A model generated the notes under the pieces. That model saw nothing but the letters and a program-made list of their open reading frames with translations, was not told where the DNA came from and ran no database searches. Positions 32,761 through 41,710 of a DNA stretch of 51,791 bases are shown piece by piece. The position numbers and the translations under genes were made by a program. The DNA comes from an uncultured Prevotella sp. (GTDB taxonomy: Bacteria > Bacteroidota > Bacteroidia > Bacteroidales > Bacteroidaceae), in NCBI GenBank assembly GCA_900546345.1, contig URCI01000017.1:1-51791 (forward strand), written 5' to 3'. Every line of letters starts with the position of its first letter. The first letter of the stretch is position 1.

Positions 32761-35700
32761 GATCACCAAACATTAAAGTTCTGAACTGGAAGATGCCAAG
32801 ATGATTGACATCGAGGTGTGAAGCCTCATCAAGGTAGCGAAGCGCATGAGCCACGTCACCTAAGCCGTAGTAACCCAAGGCCAGCATAAACTTGCAGTGC
32901 ACTTCATTGGCCAGATTGAGGTCTCCTTCCCATATCTGCATGTCGGGCAACGACACGGCAAAATAGTCCATCACGACATTGTCAAAGAGATGGTTTTTGC
33001 CATAATTGACGAGTCGATAGAAGCGGCCATGGGCCTCGTCTGTTCTGCCGAGTTTCAGCAGGGCCATACCCTGGTAGAAGATCTTGTCGGGCTTGGCATC
33101 GTTGTAGTACATTGCGGCAGCGGGCTCTTGTGGACCAAGCGCAGCCTTCTCCCAACATGCCTGTGCCTTCTGCTTCTCACCCTTGGCCTCATGTGCACAA
33201 CCAAGGAAGTAATAGAAGTCATTCTCCTGAGCGCCATAGAGCTTACCTTCGCCGAGATGATGTGGATAGACCAGGCACTCGGAAAGAAGTTCTATGCTGC
33301 GGTCGTAGTCGCCGTCATCCAGTGCCTGTTTGGCCAGCACCAGACGTGAGAGCTGATATTGTCCGCTGACCTTTCCTTCACCGCCTTCCCATGGATGAAA
33401 ACGATGGGCGTCGAGTTTTTCCATGGCTTCTGTGTAGTGTCCGGTGAGATTCAGCAACGTGATCTCTTCAAGCAGCAAGCCTTCACGCTGGGCTATGAGC
33501 GCGGGATATTTCTCGAGATGCGTTAAGCGCAACTGATGGTCATAGCCCAATCGTTTGTAGAGTTGGTCGAGTTCCCAAAGGATGCGGGCATCACTCGTGT
33601 CGAGCTGAAAGGCACGTTCCATGTCACTGACCGCTTGCTCGGTATCATTTTCCTTATTGAACTCCTCCAGGGCGAGGTTGCGCCAAACGGTGGGGAATTG
33701 CGGATCAGCATTGGCTGATAATGACCAATGACGATGGGCTACATCGTATTGCCGTGCGCCATAATAGAGTGTGCCGAGATAATAATGTGCCTTGGCATCA
33801 TCGGGATGGCAAGCTATGGCTGCGTTGAGCGCAATAATCGCCTCCAGTCGGTTGGGGAAGCAATAACTGCTGTCGGCCTGCGAAGCTTCCGTGAAGAGTG
33901 TTTCAACCTGCTGTGGCTGGTAGTGGTCACAGCCCTCGGCACACATACCTATATAATAATAGGTCATGGCCGTGGTGGCATTGTGTGCAATAGCCAGTTG
34001 CCAGATAGCGATAGCCGTGTCGAGTTGTCCACACTGCCAATAGTCGAGAGCCAGCTCGTCATAGTTGTTGAAAGCCCCATGCATGATGCTGACGAGTTCT
34101 TCAAGCTCCGATGTGTTGCCCGAGAGCAGGTACGCTTCATAGCGGCAACCATAGTTGAAGAGATCAACACGTTTGCTTTCCATGCATACTTGTAAAGCCT
34201 CTGCTTTGCGTCCCAGCAGACGCAGGGCTGTAGCCTTCAAGGCGATGGCCTTGTGGTGGCGGGTATTGCAGGCCAAACTGCTTTCTATCTCATCAAGCGC
34301 ATCGGCATATCGACCTTCCACCATTGAGATGCAGGCTGCCTGATAAAGGGCAGCACCGCGCCAGGCCATGCTCCATGCGGCTTTCCAAAACCATTCGTAA
34401 GCCTGGTGAAGAGCTTCTTGTCGTTTCTTACCGGCCGACAGGGTGTAAGCCTGATACTTCAATGATAAGGCGAGATGATAGAGTGGTTCACCGTCGTAGG
34501 GGTTAGGGTTACGCTTGTAGAGCACTTTTTGAGCACGCCGCAGATATTTCTCGGCCTTGGCAAAGCGGCCACGGCGGAGAAACCACAGTCCCATCTGATT
34601 CAGACAGCGGTAGTCGTTAGGATCACGACGCAGTGCCTCCTCGTAATAATCTGTAGGATTCCATGTGGCGTGGCGGTATTGTTCCAGATGCAGACCGGTG
34701 AGATAGAGTTGGTCATTGGTTTTGGTGTCCTGCGGGGACAGCGGTGCCTCGGCAGGATCCGGGATAGGACGTATCTCGTCGGGCTCAGCATGCCAATAGA
34801 GATCGTTGGCCGAGAAAGTCAGTGCACCCAAGGGTGCATTCTTGACATCGATGTTCTCCTCACACAGCAGATGGTCCGGTGACAGGTCGGCCTCCTTGTC
34901 ATAATATACAGTACCGTCATCGCCTTTTAACACGACATGCACGTGCTGTTCACTGGTGGCGTAGAGCCTGAACCACACAGTGCCGTCCTCATTCTTATCG
35001 ATATTGAAAACAAGATCCTTGGTAGCATTCTTTACCACACCCACCTCTTGATAAGGCATGAAATACTGTGTAAAGCGCTTCTCCTCGTAAGGTGCAAGCC
35101 ACGTGAAATCGGGTTGATTCTCGGTAAAGACTCCTGCCATGAGCTCGATATATGGTCCATCGGCATCGGTAAGATTACGGTCCCAGGCACGTCCGAAGTC
35201 GCCATTGCCCCACGTCCATTGTTTCTTACCAGGACTGACGTGGTGACTGGCCACATGGAGCATACCGCCATGACTGTCGTTCTCATAGCCTCCTTCGAAG
35301 TTGTACTTCGAGTTCACACCCATATAACTGGTGGGTACTTTGATATTCTTATAGTTCGATATGTCGACGCCTGCGGAGTAGTCCATCTTGTAATAGGTGC
35401 CTGTGGCAATCGGAAAAGAACTCACCGCACGCTTTCCATGGTCGAAGACAGCGTTGATGTCCTGTGGGAAGACACTTTGATAATAATCGTTGACGGCGAC
35501 AGCGGGGTTGGCCCACCAGAGAAAAGTTTGCGGCAGTGGCGTGCCATTGTAGAGATGTCCTTTGATCTCAAGATAAGCTTTGCCCGGACGAAGGGTGAAG
35601 CCAGCAGCTCCCTTCTGATGGAACATCCGCTCATACTCGTTGACCCACACCGTGACACTGCCGTCGGCATTCTCTTCAATCGTTGCGTCCACAGGCATAT

Positions 35701-36076
35701 AGGTTGACGGACGGTGATGTTGCGGCCTGTTAAACTCGATGCCTCCACTGATCCATGGGCCTAACAAACCGACGAGTGCAGGTTTGATGACATGATTGTA
35801 ATAAACAAAATGGCGCTCCTTCACCTTGTCATAAGCCATCTGTATGCGGCCACCGAGCTCTGGCAGTACCATCACCTTGATGTACTCATTCTCTAAGTAG
35901 ATAGCGTGCCACGTGTGCGGGACAGCCTTGTCACTGATCTTCTCAATGATGGGATAAGGATAAACCACACCCGACGACCCCTGATAGACCCGCTTTTCAA
36001 GGTACATAGGGTTCTTGTCTTCGGCACCCACCGCATAGGTGGGTATGACAACATCTTCTCTCCAAGCCTTTACCAT
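32753..36076 (-). CDS. DUF5107 and TPR-repeat protein, probable cytoplasmic carbohydrate enzyme
   Basis: A 1107-residue protein. The N-terminal part (about residues 1-440) is a DUF5107-type domain with a mutarotase-like pattern VLPELGGRIQMAYDKV (about 71-86), PWISGGIEFNRPQHHRPSTY and TFLWWANPAVAVND. About 490-1090 are tetratricopeptide repeats such as DYRCLNQMGLWFLRRGRFAKAEKYLRRAQ. There is no signal peptide, so it is probably cytoplasmic. It lies between a sugar porter (upstream, 88 bp) and a periplasmic GH2 (downstream, overlapping), which suggests it acts on the imported sugar. I do not know of a proven activity for this domain. Confidence 0.85.
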   Translation of the reverse strand: MVKAWREDVVIPTYAVGAEDKNPMYLEKRVYQGSSGVVYPYPIIEKISDKAVPHTWHAIYLENEYIKVMVLPELGGRIQMAYDKVKERHFVYYNHVIKPALVGLLGPWISGGIEFNRPQHHRPSTYMPVDATIEENADGSVTVWVNEYERMFHQKGAAGFTLRPGKAYLEIKGHLYNGTPLPQTFLWWANPAVAVNDYYQSVFPQDINAVFDHGKRAVSSFPIATGTYYKMDYSAGVDISNYKNIKVPTSYMGVNSKYNFEGGYENDSHGGMLHVASHHVSPGKKQWTWGNGDFGRAWDRNLTDADGPYIELMAGVFTENQPDFTWLAPYEEKRFTQYFMPYQEVGVVKNATKDLVFNIDKNEDGTVWFRLYATSEQHVHVVLKGDDGTVYYDKEADLSPDHLLCEENIDVKNAPLGALTFSANDLYWHAEPDEIRPIPDPAEAPLSPQDTKTNDQLYLTGLHLEQYRHATWNPTDYYEEALRRDPNDYRCLNQMGLWFLRRGRFAKAEKYLRRAQKVLYKRNPNPYDGEPLYHLALSLKYQAYTLSAGKKRQEALHQAYEWFWKAAWSMAWRGAALYQAACISMVEGRYADALDEIESSLACNTRHHKAIALKATALRLLGRKAEALQVCMESKRVDLFNYGCRYEAYLLSGNTSELEELVSIMHGAFNNYDELALDYWQCGQLDTAIAIWQLAIAHNATTAMTYYYIGMCAEGCDHYQPQQVETLFTEASQADSSYCFPNRLEAIIALNAAIACHPDDAKAHYYLGTLYYGARQYDVAHRHWSLSANADPQFPTVWRNLALEEFNKENDTEQAVSDMERAFQLDTSDARILWELDQLYKRLGYDHQLRLTHLEKYPALIAQREGLLLEEITLLNLTGHYTEAMEKLDAHRFHPWEGGEGKVSGQYQLSRLVLAKQALDDGDYDRSIELLSECLVYPHHLGEGKLYGAQENDFYYFLGCAHEAKGEKQKAQACWEKAALGPQEPAAAMYYNDAKPDKIFYQGMALLKLGRTDEAHGRFYRLVNYGKNHLFDNVVMDYFAVSLPDMQIWEGDLNLANEVHCKFMLALGYYGLGDVAHALRYLDEASHLDVNHLGIFQFRTLMFGDHE

Positions 36077-36164
36077 AGTTTTATTTTTTATTATTCATAT
36101 TTCTGTTTTAATGTCTTGTCTGTTTCCCGTCCATTCCCAAAAGAAAACACGGGAAAGAGCATGG

Positions 36165-37454
36165 CTACTCTAGGTTCTTGCCTTTTGTCTCTTTCAACTT
36201 CAAAGAAAAGAAAACGAAACCGATGGCACATACCGCGGCATAGATCCAGAAAGTACCATAGCTGCCTAAACCTCGGTTGAGGAAGGGGAAAGTGTAGGTG
36301 AGTGTAGACGAACCTACCCATAGAGCGAACGTACAGGTGGACACACCTACAGAACGCACGCGGTCGGGAAATAGCTCAGAGATCAGCACCCAGGTGCAGG
36401 GCCCAAGCGTCATGGCATAGCAGCCGATGGCCAGCACCACAAGAACGATCATCCCGATGCCTGTGACATGCAGGTAGTAACAAGTGCCAAGGATCGCATA
36501 GATGACACAAAGACCACCGGCACCGAGCAACATCAGCGGCTTACGCCCGATCTTGTCAACAGTAAGGATGGCGGCAAAAGTGAACACAACGTTGGCAACG
36601 CCGGTGATGACAATGTTGAACAATACATCTCCGATCTCGTAACCAGCCTGCTGGAAAATCTCCTGTGCATAATTGAAAATGACGTTGGTACCGCACCATT
36701 GTTGAAAGACCGCAATGAACACGCCCAGCAACAATACGGCAGCATACTGTCTGGAGAACAGCACGCGCAGTCCTCCTTCTTTCCGGGATGGTTCCGGATT
36801 GGCAGCCTTTTGGTTGCGAAGGGCCAACCAGCGGGGACTCTCAGGAATGAAGAAGCTGAAGACAAGGAAAAGTGTGGCGGGAATCATCGGTACCCAGAAC
36901 ATCCAGCGCCAGGCCATCTGTCCATTCCACGAAGCAGCGATCTCTGCCTCAGTGATACCGGCTGCCATCGGCTGTGCAATCAGCCAGTTAACGATCTGAG
37001 CGGCAAGAATGCCAAAAACGATCATCATTTGGTTGAGCGATACCATGCGCCCACGGATGTCAGCAGGCGCCACTTCTGCGATATACATAGGTGACAGACC
37101 GGATGCCAACCCAATGCCGACGCCACCAAAGAAGCGGGCTACAAGGAATGCGTCGAACGTGCTGACTGCACCCGTTGCAAACGACGAGGTGAGAAAAACA
37201 AGAGAAGAGATCGTTAACAATTTCTTGCGTCCGATGCGGTCAGCCAGCCAGCCCACAGTCATGGCGCCCACCATGCACCCAACAAGGGCAATTGTCATGG
37301 CCAGCCCTTGGGCACTGGCAGAGTCTGCAATTCCGAAATAAGCCTCATAAAACGGCTTTGCTCCGCCTATGACCACCCAGTCGTAGCCAAAGAGCAGACC
37401 GCCGAAAGCGCCTACAAGACATATAAAATAGGTATACGTTTTTGATGCTATCAT
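36165..37454 (-). CDS. MFS sugar porter, XylE-like
   Basis: A 429-residue, 12-helix sugar:proton symporter. The start at 37454 (MIASKTYTYFICLVGAFGGLLFGYD) is the family N-terminus; the longer frame reads through the promoter. Sugar porter signatures are clear: GWLADRIGRKK (loop 2-3), PESPRWLALRNQK (after TM6), QQWCGTNVIFNYA (TM7) and VDKIGRKPLML (loop 8-9). It would import a pentose or hexose released by the GH2 enzyme. It is first in the porter-DUF5107-GH2 operon and divergent from an AraC regulator. The specific sugar is not known. Confidence 0.93.
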   Translation of the reverse strand: MIASKTYTYFICLVGAFGGLLFGYDWVVIGGAKPFYEAYFGIADSASAQGLAMTIALVGCMVGAMTVGWLADRIGRKKLLTISSLVFLTSSFATGAVSTFDAFLVARFFGGVGIGLASGLSPMYIAEVAPADIRGRMVSLNQMMIVFGILAAQIVNWLIAQPMAAGITEAEIAASWNGQMAWRWMFWVPMIPATLFLVFSFFIPESPRWLALRNQKAANPEPSRKEGGLRVLFSRQYAAVLLLGVFIAVFQQWCGTNVIFNYAQEIFQQAGYEIGDVLFNIVITGVANVVFTFAAILTVDKIGRKPLMLLGAGGLCVIYAILGTCYYLHVTGIGMIVLVVLAIGCYAMTLGPCTWVLISELFPDRVRSVGVSTCTFALWVGSSTLTYTFPFLNRGLGSYGTFWIYAAVCAIGFVFFSLKLKETKGKNLE

Positions 37455-37491
37455 AATGATTAGTGAATAGTGTTTAGCGTTTCTTCGGTTG

Positions 37492-37499
37492 CAAAGATA
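37492..37499 (-). promoter_or_regulatory. Candidate -7 box for the porter-DUF5107-GH2 operon
   Basis: The minus strand reads TATCTTTG 37 nt before the porter start. No good -33 box is seen at 19-20 nt, consistent with a promoter needing an activator such as the divergent AraC protein. Confidence 0.5.
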
Positions 37500-37550
37500 C
37501 AACGAAAAAGTGAAGTAAGAAATGGATAAAGCGCAAGAAAAAATAGACAA

Positions 37551-37585
37551 TTTGACGATGCTATCAAATAAATTATATATCTTTG
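37551..37585 (+). promoter_or_regulatory. Promoter of the araC-type gene
   Basis: TTTG (37551-37554), a 23-nt spacer and TATCTTTG (37578-37585), 30 nt before the regulator start. The spacer is long but within the range seen for this promoter class. Confidence 0.5.
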
Positions 37586-37615
37586 CAGCAATAGAAACTT
37601 TTATGAACCATACTT

Positions 37616-38557
37616 ATGACCTCTCCAACATCTAACAGGCTCAAACTCCGCAGCGGTTTTCTTGGTGAGCGCTCCATCGTGCTGCCCGACATGATACAAA
37701 GAAGGTGCGAGGAAGACATATTCCTCAATCAACTCTATATCACAGACATAGGCTATTACCCCCATGCAGTCTATCATTATCGGGAGCGGCCGGTCGGCGT
37801 GGGCCAGTATATTCTGATCTACTGCATCAAAGGTCGTGGATGGTACAGCATACGCAACCAACGTTATGAAGTGAAAGGCAACCAGTGGTTCATTATCCCG
37901 CATAATGAGCCACACGTGTACGCCTCCAACAACGAGGACCCATGGACGATCTATTGGGTACACTTCACTGGGCAGATGGCTCCTTTCTATGCGACAGGCC
38001 ATCATAAGCCCACGGACATCCCCTCAGGCATCACGGCCCGCATCAGCGACCGCATCTCTATCTTTGAGGAGATCTTCCTGACGCTCAGCGATAACTACAG
38101 TCTTGACAATCTGCGATACGCGTCTTCTTTGCTTTATGCCTTCTTGGCCACATTCCGCTATCTTGCCAACTTCAGGAAATACAACGCGCAAAGCAACCGT
38201 ATCAACCCCAATGATATCGTTGGTATGGCGGTGAGATACATGAATGAGAACATAGAGAAGCCACTGACACTGGCCGAGATTTCAGACTACATCGGATACT
38301 CTACCTCGCAGTTCTCTCTCATTTTCCGCAACAGTACAGGGCGGTCACCGCTCAACTACTTCAACATGTTGAAGATACAAAGGGCCTGCCAGCTATTGGA
38401 AAATACCGATATGAAAATCAACCAACTATGCTCAAAAGTCGGCATCGATGACAGCTATTACTTCTCACGCTTGTTTACAAAGATCGTCGGTGTATCGCCA
38501 AAGAAGTATCGGCAAGGGACAGAGACACAAAGCAACAAAGGGATCGGCCTACCATAG
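37616..38557 (+). CDS. AraC family transcriptional regulator
   Basis: A 313-residue regulator with an N-terminal cupin sugar-binding domain (about residues 30-165, including QYILIYCIKGRGWYSI and WFIIPHNEPHVYAS) and a C-terminal double helix-turn-helix (about 205-305, with LTLAEISDYIGYSTSQFSLIF and INQLCSKVGIDDSYYFSRLFTKIVGVSPKKYR). It is divergent from the sugar porter operon across 161 bp and probably controls it in response to the imported sugar. An ATG at 37603 is in another frame. Confidence 0.93.
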   Translation: MTSPTSNRLKLRSGFLGERSIVLPDMIQRRCEEDIFLNQLYITDIGYYPHAVYHYRERPVGVGQYILIYCIKGRGWYSIRNQRYEVKGNQWFIIPHNEPHVYASNNEDPWTIYWVHFTGQMAPFYATGHHKPTDIPSGITARISDRISIFEEIFLTLSDNYSLDNLRYASSLLYAFLATFRYLANFRKYNAQSNRINPNDIVGMAVRYMNENIEKPLTLAEISDYIGYSTSQFSLIFRNSTGRSPLNYFNMLKIQRACQLLENTDMKINQLCSKVGIDDSYYFSRLFTKIVGVSPKKYRQGTETQSNKGIGLP

Positions 38558-38626
38558 ATAAGGTGGGATCACTGCATAAGAAAAGGCAAGCAGTATCTCG
38601 GAATCAAAAATAAAACTGCATTTTAT

Positions 38627-38657
38627 TTTGTGCTTCCCTCGGTTTACACTACCTTTG
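38627..38657 (+). promoter_or_regulatory. Promoter of trmB
   Basis: TTTG (38627-38630), 19-nt spacer, TACCTTTG (38650-38657), 19 nt before the trmB start: a consensus Bacteroidota promoter. Confidence 0.8.
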
Positions 38658-38676
38658 CACCACAAAAAGAAAAGAT

Positions 38677-39447
38677 ATGGGAAAAGGAAAGTTAGCCAAG
38701 TTTGCAGAGATGAAGACGATGAGCAACGTCTTCGAGTATCCATTCTCCGTCATCGACAATGTGCCTTTCGATATGAAAGGACGTTGGCGCGACGATTATT
38801 TCCACAACGACAACCCCATCGTACTGGAACTGGGCTGCGGAAAGGGTGAATACACGGTAGGACTGGGCAAACTCTTCCCCAACATCAACTTTATCGGTGT
38901 GGACATCAAGGGGGCACGCATGTGGACGGGAGCCAAGCAAGCACTGGAGGCCGGCATGACCAATGTGGCTTTCCTGCGTACTAGCATTGAGATCATTGAC
39001 CGTTTCTTTGCCGAGGACGAGGTACAGGAAATATGGCTGACTTTCTCTGACCCACAGATGAAGAACCCGCGCAAGCGTCTGACCTCAACTTATTTCATGG
39101 AACGCTACCGCCACTTCCTCATCGACGGAGGTTTGGTTCATTTGAAAACCGACTCTAACTTTCTCTTCACCTACACCCGACTGATGGTGGAAAAGAACCA
39201 ACTTCCTGTGGAGGTATGCACAGAAGATCTCTACCATGCCACTCCCGAAGTACTGGTCGGCGCGCCACTGCTCACCATTCAAACATATTATGAACACATG
39301 TGGATGGAGCGCGGACTGAACATACGCTACCTGCGTTTCCACTTGCCGCGCACTTCACAACTGGTAGAGCCTGATGTAGAAATTCCTCTCGATGAGTATC
39401 GCAGCTATCACAGAAACAAGCGCAGCAGCAAAGACTCCGCCCGCTAA
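38677..39447 (+). CDS. trmB: tRNA (guanine-N7)-methyltransferase
   Basis: A 256-residue class I SAM methyltransferase that makes m7G46 in tRNA. The SAM-binding motif ELGCGKGEYTVGLGKLFP (about residues 49-66) and FIGVDIKGARM are followed by the TrmB signature LTFSDPQMKNPRKRLTS (about 122-138). The length is near the family norm with a C-terminal extension rich in Arg/Ser. It is convergent with the OmpA lipoprotein gene, and a 23-bp repeat cluster follows it. Confidence 0.95.
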   Translation: MGKGKLAKFAEMKTMSNVFEYPFSVIDNVPFDMKGRWRDDYFHNDNPIVLELGCGKGEYTVGLGKLFPNINFIGVDIKGARMWTGAKQALEAGMTNVAFLRTSIEIIDRFFAEDEVQEIWLTFSDPQMKNPRKRLTSTYFMERYRHFLIDGGLVHLKTDSNFLFTYTRLMVEKNQLPVEVCTEDLYHATPEVLVGAPLLTIQTYYEHMWMERGLNIRYLRFHLPRTSQLVEPDVEIPLDEYRSYHRNKRSSKDSAR

Positions 39448-39459
39448 AGACTGAGTAAT

Positions 39460-39529
39460 GACTATCATAATGGCAAGCCAATGGCTATCGTAATGATAAG
39501 CCAATGGCTTTCGTAATGACAAAGTAATG
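39460..39529. repeat. Three degenerate 23-bp tandem repeats after trmB
   Basis: Units at 39460-39483, 39484-39506 and 39507-39529 share the pattern CTATCGTAATGA followed by AAGCCAATG. They lie between the convergent trmB and OmpA-lipoprotein genes. The period is close to that of the 22-bp arrays at the window edges. Confidence 0.75.
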
Positions 39530-39585
39530 TCAGTTGTAAACCTCTTTATATAATTCCATCTTGACATCATAGGAGATACAAAGCC

Positions 39586-41646
39586 TCATTGAATGTCAAA
39601 GTACACATCACCATTGTTTTGGTCCTGTGTCTTCTTGGGCTTAGGCGATATCTCCTTGAGTTTACCGTTCTTGTCAAACATACCATAGGTGGTACGGAGT
39701 ACGGAAAACTCGGTGCGACGGTTGAGTTGATTGCAGATCTCCTCTTTTTTCTTATCTTTTAATCCACGTATGAACGCTTCGGTGAGCAAGTCGCCCTCCT
39801 TGAGCCATTTATACTTCTCTGTGAGTTTCTTCTTAATTTTCTTGGGACGTTCTTTGCCATATCCTACGGGTGAGAGCCTGTCAGCAGCGATTCCATGGGC
39901 TATGAGATAAGCTACCACAGACTCTGCGCGCCGTTGTGACAGCCGCTTGTTGTATTCTGCCGAACCCTTATAGTCACAATGTGCACTCAGTTCGATGGTT
40001 ACATTGGGATTTTCTTTCAGCAAGCCGACGAGTTTGTCGAGTGCTGTCTTCGATGAGTCACGCAGAGTAGCCTTGTCGAAATCATAGAAGATATTATCAA
40101 TCAGTGTAGGAGCCGAGATATTTGCCAAGGCAAATTGCAACGTTGTGTCGCGACTCTCCTTGGGATTGGCTTGTGCCGTGACCTGCTCCTGATGGTTGAG
40201 ATAGCCCTTACAAGTAGCCAAAAAGAGATAGGTGACACCGGGGTTGAGAACGCGTGTGAACGAGCCATCGCTACGCACACTGATTCTCTCATTGGTGCCG
40301 TCATCACCAACGATATATACTTGTGCTGCGGGCAGCTCATAGCCGTCCATCTCATAGACCCACCCTTTGACCGTCTGTACAATCTCTGGATTCACAAACG
40401 AATAGATGTGATCCCAGCCACGTACATCCCCACGGTTGCTGGAAAAATAGCCACGGTTATATGGCCCCTCAAAAGTCATACCAAAGTCGTCGCCCTGCGA
40501 GTTGAGAGGATAGCCCGGATGTGAGAGATGGTAACGGCCGTCCTTTCCCACCGTGGCAATGAAGATGTCAAGCCCACCAAGACCTGGATGGCCATTGCTG
40601 GAGAAATAGAGATCGCCATTGGGACGGAACGTTGGAAAGGATTCATCGCCAGATGTATTGATCGGCTCACCAAGATTTTCCACGCCCCCGTATCCTGCTG
40701 GTGTGATGCGCACGCGCCAGATGTCGAGTCCACCCTTTCCACCCGGCATGTCACTGGTGAAATATAGCCACTCGCCGTCGGGTGATACAGCCGGATGAGC
40801 AAAGCTGGAAAGGGTGTCGGCCGTCAGTTTGATGTCAGCAGCCTTTCCCCAGGCTGCATCCGAGCGGCTCGACTTCACAATCTGAGCATAGCGCGGATAG
40901 GAAGGATCAGTGACGCACTGCGTGAGATACATCTCTCGTCCGTCACTGGAAAAGCAGCAGGCTCCCTCGTCATAGGCTGTGTTCACCCCACCACTGACCA
41001 CCTCAGGCTTTGACCATTTGCCCTTATCATCCTTCTGCGAGAAAAAGATGTCGCCTGGTTTTGTTCCTGTAATGCCACTCAACTCATCGCCCGTTGCCTC
41101 GTTGCGCGTTGAGGTGAAGTAGAGCCGGTCATAGTCATCACCATAGAGCACAGGGCAGTAGTCAGCTCTGCGCGAGTTGAACACATCCATGCGCTTCACG
41201 GTATACCGGCTACCCAACTCCTTGATGGCCGGAGCTCTCTTGGCAGCAAAGAGACCATCGCGCGCCAGTTGATTCTCAGGCAGGGAGTCGAGGACGAGTT
41301 GAAACTGCTCGGCAGCCTCACGATACGCACCCGTTTTCATCAGTGTCTGGGCAAAAGCCAGACGATCGTAAACGTTTACTTGCCCATAGCGCACAGCATT
41401 TCGCCAGGCGGCCTGCGCCCTTGCCGTCTGCAAACACTTGTCGTAGCATATCGCCATCTTCCGGGCGATGCGACCGCGCGCCTCGCGCTGCTTGGGATCA
41501 GTCTTCTGATAGGCCTGACGATACTCATGGGCTGCATCGTAATATTCACCGAGTGCAAGATACTTCTCACCCCGGCGGAGATTGCGGTCGGCCCCACAGG
41601 CGGTAACCAATAATAATATAATAAGGTATATGAGCGTCTTCTTCAT
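39586..41646 (-). CDS. OmpA-family lipoprotein with TPR and PD40 repeats, PorE-like
   Basis: A 686-residue lipoprotein starting at 41646 (MKKTLIYLIILLLVTACG); LVTAC is the lipobox. Order of domains: TPR-like helices (about residues 24-125), PD40/WD40-like beta-propeller (about 165-430, with repeated SPDGEWLYFTSD and RPNGDLYFSSNG), a carboxypeptidase-regulatory-like domain (about 440-520), and a C-terminal OmpA domain (about 535-650) with the peptidoglycan-binding ELSAHCDYKGSAEYNKRLSQRR. This is the layout of PorE, which anchors the type IX secretion system to peptidoglycan. PorE function is inferred, since other OmpA/PD40 proteins are similar. Confidence 0.88.
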   Translation of the reverse strand: MKKTLIYLIILLLVTACGADRNLRRGEKYLALGEYYDAAHEYRQAYQKTDPKQREARGRIARKMAICYDKCLQTARAQAAWRNAVRYGQVNVYDRLAFAQTLMKTGAYREAAEQFQLVLDSLPENQLARDGLFAAKRAPAIKELGSRYTVKRMDVFNSRRADYCPVLYGDDYDRLYFTSTRNEATGDELSGITGTKPGDIFFSQKDDKGKWSKPEVVSGGVNTAYDEGACCFSSDGREMYLTQCVTDPSYPRYAQIVKSSRSDAAWGKAADIKLTADTLSSFAHPAVSPDGEWLYFTSDMPGGKGGLDIWRVRITPAGYGGVENLGEPINTSGDESFPTFRPNGDLYFSSNGHPGLGGLDIFIATVGKDGRYHLSHPGYPLNSQGDDFGMTFEGPYNRGYFSSNRGDVRGWDHIYSFVNPEIVQTVKGWVYEMDGYELPAAQVYIVGDDGTNERISVRSDGSFTRVLNPGVTYLFLATCKGYLNHQEQVTAQANPKESRDTTLQFALANISAPTLIDNIFYDFDKATLRDSSKTALDKLVGLLKENPNVTIELSAHCDYKGSAEYNKRLSQRRAESVVAYLIAHGIAADRLSPVGYGKERPKKIKKKLTEKYKWLKEGDLLTEAFIRGLKDKKKEEICNQLNRRTEFSVLRTTYGMFDKNGKLKEISPKPKKTQDQNNGDVYFDIQ

Positions 41647-41682
41647 TAACATAGTAACGAAGCAGACGCTCATATATTGCTT

Positions 41683-41710
41683 TAAAAAGGTTAATCAACG
41701 GTTGAAACCT
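41683..41710 (-). terminator. Possible terminator of the symporter gene
   Basis: On minus, a stem of AGGTT/AACCT enclosing TCAA/TTGA (41688-41710) overlaps the symporter stop. It is followed by TTTTT (complement of 41683-41688). It lies 36 nt before the downstream OmpA-lipoprotein gene. Confidence 0.4.
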
